Positions 1-10,232 of a stretch of 64,000 nt of DNA are shown in pieces; the stretch's first letter is position 1, and the number at the start of each line of letters is the position of its first letter. Location: the NCBI GenBank assembly GCA_030847615.1, contig JAUMIR010000004.1:187366501-187430500 (forward strand), written 5' to 3'. The notes below the pieces were generated by a model that saw only the letters and a program-made list of their open reading frames with translations, made no database searches and was not told the DNA's origin. A program made the translations under genes and the position numbers. The DNA is from Gambelia wislizenii (lineage: Eukaryota > Chordata > Lepidosauria > Squamata > Crotaphytidae).

Positions 1-248
1 GACCTCTGAATCCACTGATTCATTATCTACTAATTTAGTTATCTGTGGGACACAAAACAGCACACCTACCATAGAGTCTTCCTAGAAGATGTGTCTATCT
101 CTAGCCATTTTCTAGGTCCTCCAGGGCAACTCTGGTATTTTAAACTGGAAGTTCCATTATTTTCAATGGTGTTCACTATTATCCACAGTTTTCGGTATCC
201 ACGCCCTCCCCCCGGAACCAATCCCCAGCGGATACGGGGGTCCTACTG
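1..248. mobile_element. M-family MITE, left end cut by window edge
   Basis: Short non-autonomous DNA transposon of Tc1/mariner-Tigger style. The right end reads GGGGGTCCTACTG followed by TA. The left end starts a few bases inside the matching inverted repeat, as judged from the complete copy at 57621-57859, which lies in the opposite orientation. Interior landmarks shared with that copy are an ACCATAGAGT block, a CATTTTCTAGG block and a CCATTATTTTCAATGG block. No coding capacity is seen. TA flanking is visible only on the right. Confidence 0.75.

Positions 249-284
<36 letters not shown>
249..284. repeat. (CA)n microsatellite
   Basis: About fifteen CA units directly follow the right end of the M-family MITE. 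A second similar array is at 29682-29711. Confidence 0.95.
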
Positions 285-864
285 AAACCTCATATACTTT
301 CCTTGTAGAAAAGTGCTCTAAGCCTGTGATCATTTTAGAATGCAGTTGTATCACATTTACTTGAAAGTAAGCTCCTTTAAATAAAGTGGGAGTTACTTTT
401 GATAAAATCTGTTTAAGATTAAGGAGCAAGGCACCACCGTATTTTACCCCCCACCTTTTAAGATGGCATTACTGAAATTATGCACTGTATTTTAAACATG
501 ACTTTGCAACTGGTTTCTGTAATTGCATTTATACCTGATGTTTCTTCTTGCATGCAGACAGGATTTCAGGTATTAAAACACACAACTACAACCTTGAAAT
601 TGTGTTTCCTGTTCCTGCTATGTTAGTTAATACAAAAATAATATTTGGGGATTGAAATTTTCTTCTTTCCTGTCAATTTTCAAGCATAATTAACATACTT
701 CTGCAGAGTGTGATTCTTGTATTTATACTATTGCTTAATGCCTGGGTGCTTAAAAATATGAACATTCTTAAGGATAATTATATATTATGTATTTATCTAA
801 TAGGAGTTAAGCTCTAGTGGCAAAGGTTTGCATTAATCAGCCCACATACAATTTAAAGGATTAC
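285..864. other. unannotated AT-rich sequence
   Basis: No repeat family, reading frame or motif that I can support. It appears to be ordinary non-coding sequence. Confidence 0.5.
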
Positions 865-865
865 A

Positions 866-1163
866 TGAATCATAAAATCATAGCATTGCAAGGACCTCAA
901 GGTTCATCTACCGTAGTCTAAACCCCCTCTAGTGTAGGAAGCCACTGCTAAAGCACTCTTAAGAAGTGGGCACCCAACTTCTGTTTAAAGACCTTCAAAG
1001 AAGGAGAGTCCACGATCCTCTGAGGCAGTCGATTCGATTGTTGAGTAGCACTTCTTCCTAATATTTAGGTTGAATCCTTTCTTGTAATTTAAATCCAAGC
1101 TTGCTCCATCTTCTATGTGACATCCCTTTGAATATTTAAAGATGGCTATCATATCATCTCTGA
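866..1163 (-). mobile_element. CR1 LINE 3' fragment, part 1 of 3
   Basis: Minus-strand 3' end of a CR1 LINE. It begins with a degenerate ATCATAAAATCATAGC tail and continues through the usual antisense blocks (AAAGACCTTCAAAGAAGGAGA, CTTGCTCCATC, ATGGCTATCATATCA). It stops exactly where a family A DNA transposon begins. The CR1 resumes at 1730 and again at 2438, so one CR1 copy was split by two later insertions. Confidence 0.85.
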
Positions 1164-1729
1164 GGACTTTATCAGATGTAGCCTCTTTAAACATTCTTTT
1201 GCCAGCATAAAAAAAAGCATTTTTATGCCAGCAAAATAATGCCCCCCCTGCACTTACCTTGTAATCCCAGCAAAGGCTCCCAGCAATAAAGAGGAAATGA
1301 ACAGAGCCCCGTTCACTTCCTTGTTTGAAATCTCGCATGATTTCATTGCGCGGGGAATTCAAACTTAAAAACAAAAATATCTAAAAGTTACACTAAGCAC
1401 CCAAACACACTGTAAAAGCCCCAAGTAACCCAGAGAGGGTCATAAAAAGAGCAAAACTTACCTGGATGTCCTGATCTCACTCAGAAGTGTTTGCACTGGA
1501 GCAGCTATTGTTGGGGTTCATACATTATTTAAATGGCCTGAGGTATTGCATGCCTGCAATGCTGGCATAAAAGCAGCAGGGGATCTATTGACAGCTTAAG
1601 CCATCAATTAAAAAGTACATGATTTTGCCTCTATATAGCTGTAAAAGGGCGATGTTGTCTGATCTGCGTGCCCTTTCGCGGTTATGTGGCATCCTTACGG
1701 CACCGTATTTTCCTCGTCTGATAAAGTCT
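1164..1729. mobile_element. family A non-autonomous DNA transposon, copy A1
   Basis: The terminal inverted repeats are GGACTTTATCAGAT on the left and TCTGATAAAGTCT on the right. Flanks are TGA and GGA, a near-match 3-bp duplication. The copy carries the family landmarks on the minus strand: ATCCAG/GTAAGT near 1460, and a TTTATTGCTGG / short exon / AAG/GTAAGT block near 1255-1285. It is about 566 bp with no transposase. It lies inside a CR1 3' fragment and is therefore younger than that CR1. Confidence 0.8.
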
Positions 1730-1811
1730 GGAGTCTCAAAGATAAACTTAACAAACTCCCTATGCCATTCCACATTTGTAGGGCTTGGTTTCCAGATCGT
1801 TTATCATCTTG
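1730..1811 (-). mobile_element. CR1 LINE 3' fragment, part 2 of 3
   Basis: Short piece containing the antisense block GGGCTTGGTTTCCAGA, which in intact CR1 copies (for example near 7130) directly follows the sequence ending at 1163. It shows that the flanking transposons landed in one CR1. Confidence 0.75.
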
Positions 1812-2437
1812 GGAGATTATCACACCAGCCTCTTTCTTGCATCAATGAGATTAGTGAGGCAAGTGGGAACATACCTGTCTGAAATTATTCATTATCACAC
1901 TGTTTCTTCAATCATGCAAGTATGTTGCCATTATGGTGCTTTGCCAACCATCTGTCCTTCATCCCCTGCTTGGTATCCCCACCTTCAGTGCATGCATGAC
2001 TTTCTTGTTAATTTTATTTGCTGCAATTGTGCATTTATGGGGAAACAATGTTTTAATCTTATCTCCATAATTGTGCAATCACAGCAAAAAGAAAAGGAAA
2101 GAAAAGAGTGGCATGGAGAAATAACAATCTTGGTCAGTTTAGGCATAGCAAGGGGGAGGGGACAGAGAGGAGGAGGATCACACCCCCTCATGCCATGTGA
2201 CTTCTGTCATACTGCTACTGCCACAGAAAGGACTTATTCTATGAAGGGAAATACTGGCATGGCAGTGTTATTGAGAATCATTGACAGGTTTTCCCCATCA
2301 ATGAAGAGGTGCACTACAGAAACACCTGGAATGCAAACCAGCAACAGGATAGAGACAATGTTGTACGATAAGTACTGGCCAAATTCACTAATACTTTGTA
2401 TAATTCCAGAATAAAGCCTCGTATGATAATATGCCAG
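1812..2437. mobile_element. DNA transposon-like insertion in the split CR1
   Basis: It starts GGAGATTATCACAC, like the family C and A6 termini, and ends in a degenerate GTATGATAATATGCC. TTG is present on both sides (1809-1811 and 2438-2440), consistent with a 3-bp duplication. The interior differs from family A and has no coding potential. The right boundary is uncertain by a few bases. Confidence 0.5.
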
Positions 2438-2598
2438 TTGGTCTCCAGCCTCTGGTCTTGTTTCAGATTGTCAGTATCCTTTTTGAACTGTAGTGGTTAG
2501 AAGTAGACATAGTATTTCAGGTGAGGTCTCACCAAAGCAGAACAGAGTAATACTATTACTTCCTTTGAGCTGAACACTATTTCTGTATACAGGTACCT
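2438..2598 (-). mobile_element. CR1 LINE 3' fragment, part 3 of 3
   Basis: The antisense block reading CAGTATCCTTTTTGAACTG through CAGGTGAGGTCTCACCAAAG matches the same CR1 region in the copy at 6719-9376 (around 7180-7250). It completes the host CR1 broken at 1163 and 1811. The sequence beyond 2598 is not CR1. Confidence 0.8.
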
Positions 2599-3109
2599 TA
2601 CCCAGTTGAATCTGGTTCAAAGTTGTTGAGCTGTTTTCCAAACCAGAAAAAAGAAAAAGAAATCTTAACTGGAACCAAACCAAAGATGTTTGAAATAGTG
2701 ATGATCCTGATTTGGAGCTAAAGAACAGTTTTAAATGGATTTTGGATATTTGTTTTTCACTGTCTTTTATAGAGCTGAGTTTTCTTTTCCTTTCTTTTGC
2801 TTCTGGCTGATCACTGTAGTTTTTGTCTGGAAATAGGTTGACAGAATCTGTCGAGCCTTTCTCTGGGATGTGATGTTTCCAGGGGAGAATAGCCACTAGT
2901 CCCTTCATGGAGACCTGAGCAGAGTTCCGCCTAAACAAAAGACTTGATTACACAAGGGGTTAAAAATCTGGATGAGAGCTGGACTACTTTGGCCTGGAGC
3001 TGCGGCATGTGAAACTTGGGCTACTCTAGCTCAGATGTAAGTGCCACACCTGCCAAAGCCCGAATCTACATTCAGATTTTTACTTGGGCTTCCATTCAAA
3101 ACTATTACT
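2599..3109. other. unannotated sequence
   Basis: Includes a minus-strand reading frame at 2471-2938 with no recognisable domain. I see nothing else supportable. Confidence 0.4.
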
Positions 3110-3650
3110 CATGCTTGATTCTTGAGCTCTGGGAAGAGCAAAGTGCCAGCAGTAGTTGCCAGAGGTAGTCACCTCTCTGAACCCAGAAAAGGTGGTTACC
3201 ACTGGCCCTTTGCTTTGCCAGAACTCAGAGGGGCAACTGTGTGCCATAAAAGCAAAGCCCCGGTGGTAGTTGCCCTCTCTGAAGCCAGATTGGGTGGCTA
3301 GCCTCGAGATGCTGGGCCAGGCACCCAATATGGTTTCAGAGAGAGTGACTACCATTGACACTTTGCTTACAATTGCCTCTCTAAGCTCTGGGAAAAGCAA
3401 AGCGCCAGCAGTGATCACCTCTCTGAAGCCAGATCATGTGGCTACCGCTGGGACTTTGAATTTTCTGAAGCTCAGAGGGGTGATTGTAAGCAAAGTGCCA
3501 GCAGTAGTAGCCTCTGAAGACAGATTGGGTGGCTACCACTGGTGCTGTGATTTTCCTGGAGCTCAGAGGGGCAATTGTGCACCAGAAATGCAAAGTCCTA
3601 GTGGTTGTCACCCTCTCGGAAGCCAGAATGGACAGCTAGCCTTGTGATGG
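3110..3650. repeat. degenerate tandem repeat, about five units of 93-145 bp
   Basis: The block GCAAAG(T/C)(G/C)CCAG(C/T)... recurs at 3138, 3252, 3397, 3490 and 3590. Each is followed by CCTCTCTGAAGCCAGA, a GTGGCTA(C/G)C block and AGCTCAGAGGGG in the same order. Spacing is 114, 145, 93 and 100 bp. Overlapping reading frames on both strands here are products of the repetition, not genes. Confidence 0.8.
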
Positions 3651-4463
3651 CAGGGCTCCCCGGGGGTTCTGATCTCAGAAAAAGTGCCTATTACTGGGTC
3701 TCTGCCTTGAAATGAGAAGTGGTGCTGAGGAGAGGAAAAATGGCAGTCTCTCAGGCAGTGCTTGTCCTTCCTCTCCTCCCCACCCCACTCCTGAATCTGG
3801 TGCAGATGGCTTGTTCACATGGCAGTTTTCTAAAACCTGGATTAAGGGGATATTCCCTGAGTCTGGTGAGAAGAGGGCCCTATAGTGTGTGCCACTATTG
3901 CACCAGATTTGGAGAAAAGGCTGTGGAATTATGGGGCTGGATTCGGTGGGGATGTGGGGTTTGCGACTGGTGTAGACAAGCCCTCTGACAGCTACAAAAC
4001 AGCCAGGAAATATGCCATTGATTTCAGCTGCTGGCCCTGTGGAGCATTGGAAAAAAATGCCTTTGGCTGAATTAATTACATGCTGAGCCAAATACATTTT
4101 ATTGTGAGCTTAGCCAGCCTCCTCAATGAGAATGGGTGGTCAGGGAGCTGACAAAAGAGCATTAATGTTTCATAATGCTGGCACATTGTTTACAGAATTG
4201 GCAATTCACCTGCAGGGGTGATATCTGAGACCAATGTTTGTTTGCATGGATGTATTCAAAAACAGCCATTTTGCAGTTAGAGAGAAATTGGGAGGTGAAT
4301 ATTTCTAGCTGATGTAGCTGGAGACTGGGGTGCAGCTTTTTTTGGGGAGGGATGGGCTGGAAAAGTTAATTTCTGTGACCTGATGCTAACTGTACTATCT
4401 GCTTGTGGGCCCATCTGTCTCCACTTATGCTATACAATTATACTGTATTGTAAGTAGCAAATA
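3651..4463. other. unannotated sequence with an E-type terminal motif
   Basis: Mostly unassigned. The motif GTGTAGACAAGCCC at about 3970-3983 is the same as the right end seen at 10536 and 12114, and suggests the end of an E-like DNA transposon whose other end I could not find. Confidence 0.35.
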
Positions 4464-4695
4464 CAGTTGTCCCTGCATATTCACTGGGGTTTGGTTCCAG
4501 CACCCTCCCGTGGATACCAAAATCCGTGAATACTCTAAGTCCCATTATATGCAATGGCATAGCAAAATGGTGTCCCTTATATAAGATGGCAAAATCAAGG
4601 TTTGCTTTTTGGATTATTATTTTTTAAAGAATATTTTCAAGCCGTGAATACTTAAATCCATGGATACCAGATCCGTGGATACAGAGGGACAACTG
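4464..4695. mobile_element. T-family palindromic MITE, copy T1
   Basis: A 232-bp element with ends CAGTTGTCCCT and AGGGACAACTG and a TA on each side (4462-4463 and 4696-4697). The TA duplication and termini fit a Tc1/mariner-type Tigger/pogo-like MITE. Inner arms carry GGATACCAAAATCCGTG and its inverse. There is no coding region. Related copies are at 10000, 12562, 39932 and 49281. Confidence 0.85.
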
Positions 4696-5470
4696 TATTA
4701 CAAACAAATTGTATGATTCCAGTGCTCTCCATGCTAAAGAAAAATGAAGCAGTTCAGTGATGCCTAAGGAAGTTGGGAATATACTGTACATGTACCAATA
4801 GTATTCCACTTCAAGATTGCTCACTATGCTTGTATATGCATCTGCTATTGAAACCAGTCCCAACCTTCCTCTTACGATCTGTCCAAATACAGTACAAAAT
4901 TTGAAGCTAGTATCCTCTGTGCATTTGACAATGCATTCAAATTGATTGAATGAATAACATTTCAAGTGTTATGTACTTTGGTCTTGGGAGGTGATTTATA
5001 AAAATGGTTCTTTCCAGATTATTTACAACAAAGGTGGGAACTGAGCAGTTTTCCAGATATTATTGGACTGCAGCTCCCAGTATTCCTCACCCATTGTCTA
5101 TGGGCCCATCTACATCAGGCAGGATATGCTGGCTCCCTGCCAGCATATCCTGCCTCTGGAGCTGACTATTTCCCCTGCTGTTACCTGGAGAAAATGGGCT
5201 GGAGTCCAAACAGGACACTGGCCCATTGCTGAAGCTGCTGCTGCTGCCATGTTTTCATCACTAACATGGAAGCCAGGCAGGGGTCCTGCAACATGTGACC
5301 AAGGCCCCCTGCATGTGACCAGTGTCAGTCACATGCTGAAAGATCCCTGCTGAGAAAGCCAGGGAACTGGTAGTTGCAATGATGAATGACATTCTTGGAT
5401 GGGCTCCTGCGGACACGCGGGGCCTGCTCAGATAATAATGGATTAAACCAGATATTTTCTTGTAACGATT
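4696..5470. other. sequence without a gene; contains a short perfect hairpin
   Basis: Mostly unassigned. At 5118-5154 a 15-bp inverted repeat (GGCAGGATATGCTGG and its complement) is separated by 7 bases. Just before it, GGGCCCATCTACATC resembles an E-type terminus. Confidence 0.5.
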
Positions 5471-6266
5471 TCATAGAATCATAGAACTGTAGAGTTGGAA
5501 GAGACCACAAGGGCCATCCAGTCCAACCTCCTGCCACTCAGGAAATCATGATCAAAGCATCCCTGACAGATGGCCATCCATCCTCTGTTTAAAGACCTCC
5601 AAGGAAGGAGACCCCCACCATGCTCCGAGGGAGTGTGTTCAAACAGCTCTTACTGTGCCAAACAGCTCTTACTGTCAGAAAGTTCCTCCTAATGTTGAGG
5701 TGGCATCTCTGTTTCTGGAGCTTGCATCCATTGCTCCGTGTTCCAGTCTCTGGAGCAGCAGAAAACAAGCCTGCTCAACGTGACACCCCTTCAAATACTT
5801 AAACAGGGCTATCATATTGCCTCTTAACCGTCTTTTTTCCAGGCTAAACATACCCAGCTCCCTAAGTCTCTCCTCATAAGGCATGGTTTCCAGACCTTTC
5901 ACCATTTTAGTCGCCCTTCTTTGCACACACTCCAATTTGTCAATATCCTTTCTGAATTGTGGTGCCCAGAACTGGACACAGTATTCTAGGTGAGGTCTGA
6001 CCAAGGCAGAATAGAGTGGCACTATTACTTCCCTTGATCTAGACACTGTACTTCTATTGATGCAGCCCAAAATTGCATTGGCCTTTTTAGCTGCCGCATC
6101 ACACTGTTGACTCATGTTCAAACTTGTGGTCTACTAGGACTCCTAGATCCCTTTCACACGTAGTCTTGTTCAGCCAGGTCTCCCCCATCCTGTATCTATG
6201 CATTTCATTTTTCCGCCCTAAGTGCAGTACCTTACATTTCTCCGTATTGAATTTCATTTTGTTAGC
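5471..6266 (-). mobile_element. 5'-truncated CR1 LINE
   Basis: The minus-strand CR1 3' end starts at the TCATAGAATCATAGAAC tail and runs through antisense RT C-terminal coding sequence up to about 6121. The encoded fragment includes [19 protein letters not shown] and AKKANAILG, the usual CR1 RT C-terminus. Compared with the copy at 6719-9376 it has an extra CAAACAGCTCTTACTGT duplication near 5640-5670 and a deletion near 5775. It abuts a truncated SINE at 6267. Confidence 0.9.
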
Positions 6267-6440
6267 GTTGGACTAACTCTGGAGATCAGGGATCAAATCT
6301 CTGCTTGGTCAAGAAAACTCACTGGGAAAGTGACCTTAGGCAAGTCACACATTCTCAGCTTCAGAAAACCCACAACAGATTTGTCTTAGGGTTGCCATAA
6401 GTGTGAAACGACTTGAAGGCTCACACCAACAAAGGACAAT
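6267..6440 (+). mobile_element. 5'-truncated Sauria-type SINE
   Basis: It begins inside the tRNA-like head (GTTGGACTAA, then the B-box-like GATCAAATC). It continues through the GTGACCTTAGGCAAGTCACA body and ends with the BovB-like tail GACTTGAAGGCTCACACCAAC. Better preserved copies have about 60 more bases at the 5' end. It joins a CR1 at 6266 without intervening sequence. Confidence 0.8.
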
Positions 6441-6718
6441 GTGCAAGTGCTTCTAGTACTTTTACTAGCCATTCAGTTTTTATGGAAAACTACAATTTAT
6501 ATAAATAAACTTGAAGGCTCTGGTTTAGATAATATCCATGAACGTGCTAAATCATGCAAGCCTCTGTCAGAGTCTGGAATTATGTGGGACCTCTCCAGAG
6601 GTTGCTGGAGTGCAACTCCCAGCAGGCCTGGCAACAGTGAGGAATGTTGGGAACTACAGTCCAGTAACACCTATGAGGAGGGCTGCCTGATTTCTGTTTT
6701 ACCCACTCACACAAGTTA
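6441..6718. other. unannotated sequence with palindromic actacag/ctcccag block
   Basis: At about 6600-6660 there is a small imperfect palindrome (TGCAACTCCCAGCAGG and GTTGGGAACTACAGTCC) of the kind common in reptile MITE ends. Otherwise nothing is recognised. Confidence 0.4.
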
Positions 6719-9376
6719 TCATAGAATCATAGAACTGTAGAGTTGGAAGAGACCACGAGGGCCATCCAGTCCAACCCCCTGCCATGCAGGAAATCACGAT
6801 CAAAGCATCCCCGACAGATGGCCATCCAGCCTCTATTTAAAGACCTCCAAGGAAGGAGACCCCACCACGCTCTGAGGGAGTGCGTTTCACTGCCGAACAG
6901 CTCTTACTGTCAAAAAGTTCCTCCTAATGTTGAGGTGGAATCTCTGTTCCTGGAGCTTGCATTCATTGCTCCGTGTTCCAATCTCTGGAGCAGCAGAAAA
7001 CAAGCTTGCTCCATCCTCAACGTGACACCGCTTCAAATACTTAAACAGGGCTATCATATCGCCTCTTAACCATCTTTTTTCCAGGCTAAACATACCCAGC
7101 TCCCTAAGTCTCTCCTCATAAGGCATCGTTTCCAGACCTTTCACCATTTTAGTCGCCCTTCTCTGGACACGCTCCAATTTGTCAATATCCTTTTTGAATT
7201 GTGGTGCCCAGAACTGGACACAGTATTCTAGGTGAGGTCTGACCAAGGCAGAATAGAGCGGCACTATTACTTCCCTTGATCTGGACACTATACTTCTATT
7301 GATGGAGCCCAAAATCGCATAGGCCTTTTTAGCTGCCGCATCACACTGTTGGCTCATGTTCAACTTGTGGTCTACTAGGACTCCTAGATCCCTTTTGCAC
7401 GTAGTCTCATTCAGCCAGGTCTCCCCCATCCTATATCTATGCATTTCATTTTTTCGCCCTATGTGCAGTACCTTACATTTCTCCGTATTGAATTTCATTT
7501 TGTTAGCTTTGGCCCAGCTCTCCAGTTTATCCAGGTCATCTTGAATTTTGATCCTGTCCTCTAGAGTATTAGCTACACCTCCTAATTTGGTGTCATCTGC
7601 AAATTCGGTGAGTATGCCCCTAATTCCCTCATCCAAGTCATTGATAAAGATGTTGAATAGTACTGGGCCCAGGACAGAACCCTGTGGCACCCCACTGGTC
7701 ACATCTTTCCAAGATGAAGAGGAGCCATTGCTGAACACACTTTGGGTTCAGACGGTCAACCAAATACAATGCAATGGACTGTTAACTTGTCTAGACCACA
7801 TTTTACAAGCTTGTTTGCAAGAATGTCATGGGGAACCTTGTCAAAGGCCTTACTGAAATCAAGGTATGCGATGTCCACAGCGTTCCCTTCATCTACCAAG
7901 CTGGTAATTTTATCAAAAAAAGAGACCAGATTAGTCTGGCATGACTTGTTTCTCTGAAACCCATGTTGACTTTTTGTGATTATGGCATTGCCTTCTAAAT
8001 GTTCACAGACTCTCTGTTTAATGATCTGCTCTAGAATCTTCCCTGGTATTGATGTCAGACTAACTGGACGATAATTGTTGGGATCCTCTTTTTTTCCCCT
8101 TTTTGAAGATGGGGTCAACGTTTGCCCTCCTCCTGTCTGCTGGGACTTCTCCTGTTCTCCAGCAGTTCTCAAAGATTATTGCCAATGGCTCTGAGATTAT
8201 ATTTGCCAGCTCTTTTAATACTCTTGGATGTAGTTCATCTGGTCCTGGAGATTTACATTCATTTAGATTAAGAAGGTATTCCTGTACTACCTCTTTGCTT
8301 ATTCTGTGCTGGATTTCCCCTGTTGTGTCTTCTGTACCATTATCCTCAGGTTGGTCCCCCTTTACCTTTTCTGAAAACACTGAGGCAAAGAAGGTGTTGA
8401 GTAATTCTGCCTTTTCTCTGTCCCCTGTTAGCATTTTGCCATCTTCTCCGCGTAGTGGCCCTACCATTTCCTTCTTCCTCCTTTTGCTGTGGACATACCT
8501 AAAAAAACCCTTTTTATTGTTCTTAACCTCTCTAGTAAGCCTGAGCTCATTTTGTGCTTTAGCTTTTCTGACTTTACTCCTACACGTGTTCGCTATCTGT
8601 TTGAATTCTTCTTTGGTGATTTCCCCCTTTTTCCATTTCTTATACATGTTCCGTTTAAAACTGAGCTCTGTTGATATTTCTTTAGTCATCCATCCTGGTT
8701 TCTTGAGACACCTCCCATTTTCCTTCCTCAATGGTACTGTTTGAAATTGTGCCTTCAGTATCTCCCTTTTGAGAAAGTCCCATCCGTCTTGAGGTCTCTT
8801 CTCTTTTAGTATTCCTGACCATGGGATCACCCCCAGTATTTCCCTGAGTTTATTGAAATCAGCTCTCCTAAAGTCAAGAATGCATGTCTGACTATGCCTG
8901 GCTTCTCCTTTCCATTGTATAACAAACTCTAGGAGAACATGATCACTCTCACCTAAGGATCCCACCACTTGCACCCCATTAACCAGGTCATCTCTGTTGG
9001 TTAGGATCGGATCTAAAATAGCTGACCCCCTTGTTGCCTCTTCCACCTCTTGGACCATGAAATTGTCTTCCAGGCAAGTAAGGAATTTGCTAGACCTTGA
9101 AGTTTTGGTTGAGTTAGATTTCCAGCAAATATCAGGATAGTTGAAGTCCCCCATCACTACTACATCTCTCCTTTCTGCGTGTGTGTTCATCTGTTCTAGA
9201 AAGGCATCATCCAATTCCTCCGTCTGACTTGGGGGTCTGTAGTAGAGTCCCACAATAACATCCGTGTTGTTTCCCTCCCCTTTAATTTTTATCCAGATGC
9301 TCTCCACCTGGCTTCCAGTATTGATGTCATGGATCTCTTCACTGGTGACTATATTGGTTTGCTGTGTATAGGAGAT
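6719..9376 (-). mobile_element. CR1 LINE, 2.66 kb, 5'-truncated
   Basis: Longest CR1 in the window. Its 3' end is the ATAGAATCATAG signature at 6719. The 5' end is truncated inside the endonuclease domain at about 9376, where it meets an inverted RTE segment with no spacer. ORF1 and the 5' UTR are absent. CR1 elements move by target-primed reverse transcription, and 5' truncation is normal for them. Confidence 0.95.
6830..9376 (-). pseudogene. CR1 ORF2 remnant: APE endonuclease plus reverse transcriptase, frameshifted
   Basis: Antisense coding runs in three segments: about 9376-8090, 8172-7756 and 7738-6887. The first holds the C-terminal part of the apurinic-type endonuclease with GDFNYPDICW and SDHVLLEF, then the linker and the start of the RT. 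The second holds RT motif A (AYLDFSKAFDKVPHD). The third holds [16 protein letters not shown] and motif C FADDTKLGG, followed by the thumb region. Breaks are a frameshift at a T-rich homopolymer near 8090, a second frameshift near 7745, and a stop replacing the conserved Trp after RAVRQ at about 6887. The catalytic Asp residues of the RT are still readable, so the copy is fairly young but inactive. Reading through the first Met at 9418 into the neighbouring RTE sequence is an artefact. Confidence 0.93.
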
Positions 9377-9538
9377 CCGTGGCGAGTTCACCATAGAGTA
9401 CTGTTTTTGGGAGGCCATGGTCCCCCATCCTAGAAATGTGCCCTGCCCAGCGCAGCTGTGTTCTCAATATCATGGCCTCAATGCTGGTGATCCCTGCTTG
9501 CTCAAGGACAGCAACATTTGTCACATAGTCCAGTGTAT
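9377..9538 (-). mobile_element. RTE-type LINE fragment, inverted 5' half
   Basis: Reverse complement of the region equivalent to about 36040-36199 of the larger RTE copy. The translated minus strand contains VAVLEQAGITSIEAM, LRTQLRWAGHISRMGD and YGELAT, all shared with the larger copy. It adjoins the forward-oriented 3' end of the same element type at 9539, with about 170 bp of element missing between them. The arrangement is typical of twin priming during target-primed integration. Confidence 0.85.
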
Positions 9539-9752
9539 AAACAAGTCTTGAAGAGAAATGACAGAGCAGAAAGAATCACAACCCAGAAACATCACCCAAG
9601 AAGACCTTCTGCTGTGCTTTCTGCAACCGGACTTGTTTATCTCAGATTGGCCTTTTTAGTCATCAGCGTGCTTGCAGAAAGCATGGGATGAGTCCTTCCT
9701 GAATCTTTGTTTGCGAAGAAAAGCCAGAGAGAGGGAGAGAGAGAGAGAGATA
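9539..9752 (+). mobile_element. RTE-type LINE fragment, 3' end
   Basis: Matches about 36373-36590 of the larger RTE copy. It encodes the C-terminal Cys/His stretch (FCCAFCNRTCLSQIGLFSHQ) and then the 3' UTR, which ends in a (GA)n array as in the larger copy. It is joined to the inverted fragment with a base or two of overlap. Confidence 0.88.
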
Positions 9753-9999
9753 GTATAGGAGATGCTGTGTTTGTTTTTTGAACTTTGTAAAGCATATTAA
9801 GGCTGTGAAATCCAAACACTGTTCAGCTTTTAAACAGAAACTGGCATCTTTGTTAATAGCAGGTGGCTTTAAACACAATAAGTTTTACAGAAATAAATAT
9901 TTCTCCATGTCACCTAAATATCTTACAAAAATTTAGAATTGGGGTAGATGCAACAACTTCCTGAGCTGCTTGGGTTCATCCTACAGACACAGGCTGAAG
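9753..9999. other. unannotated sequence
   Basis: Nothing recognised between the RTE 3' end and the next MITE. Confidence 0.5.
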
Positions 10000-10232
10000 A
10001 GTTGTCCCTCTATATCCACGGATTTGGTATCCTTGAATTTAAGTATTCATGGCTTGAAAATATTCTTTAAAAAAAAAACAATAATCCAAAAATCAAACCT
10101 TGATTTTGCCATTTTATATAAGGGACACTGTTTTGCTATGCCATTGCATATAATGGGACTTGAATATTCACAGATTTTGGTATCCACAGGGGGTCCTGGA
10201 GCCAAACCCCAGCGAATATGAAGGGACAACTG
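10000..10232. mobile_element. T-family palindromic MITE, copy T2
   Basis: Same layout as the 4464 copy. The left end is degenerate (AGTTGTCCCTC) and the right end is AGGGACAACTG followed by TA. Inner arms are TATCCACGGATTTGGTATCC and GATTTTGGTATCCAC. Confidence 0.8.

Noticed and set aside
3110..3650. CRISPR array
   Set aside because: Units are long, degenerate and irregularly spaced, and this is a vertebrate genome.
8060..9418. 452-residue reading frame as a host gene
   Set aside because: It encodes the CR1 endonuclease and start of RT, and its first ~14 residues come from an adjacent inverted RTE fragment.
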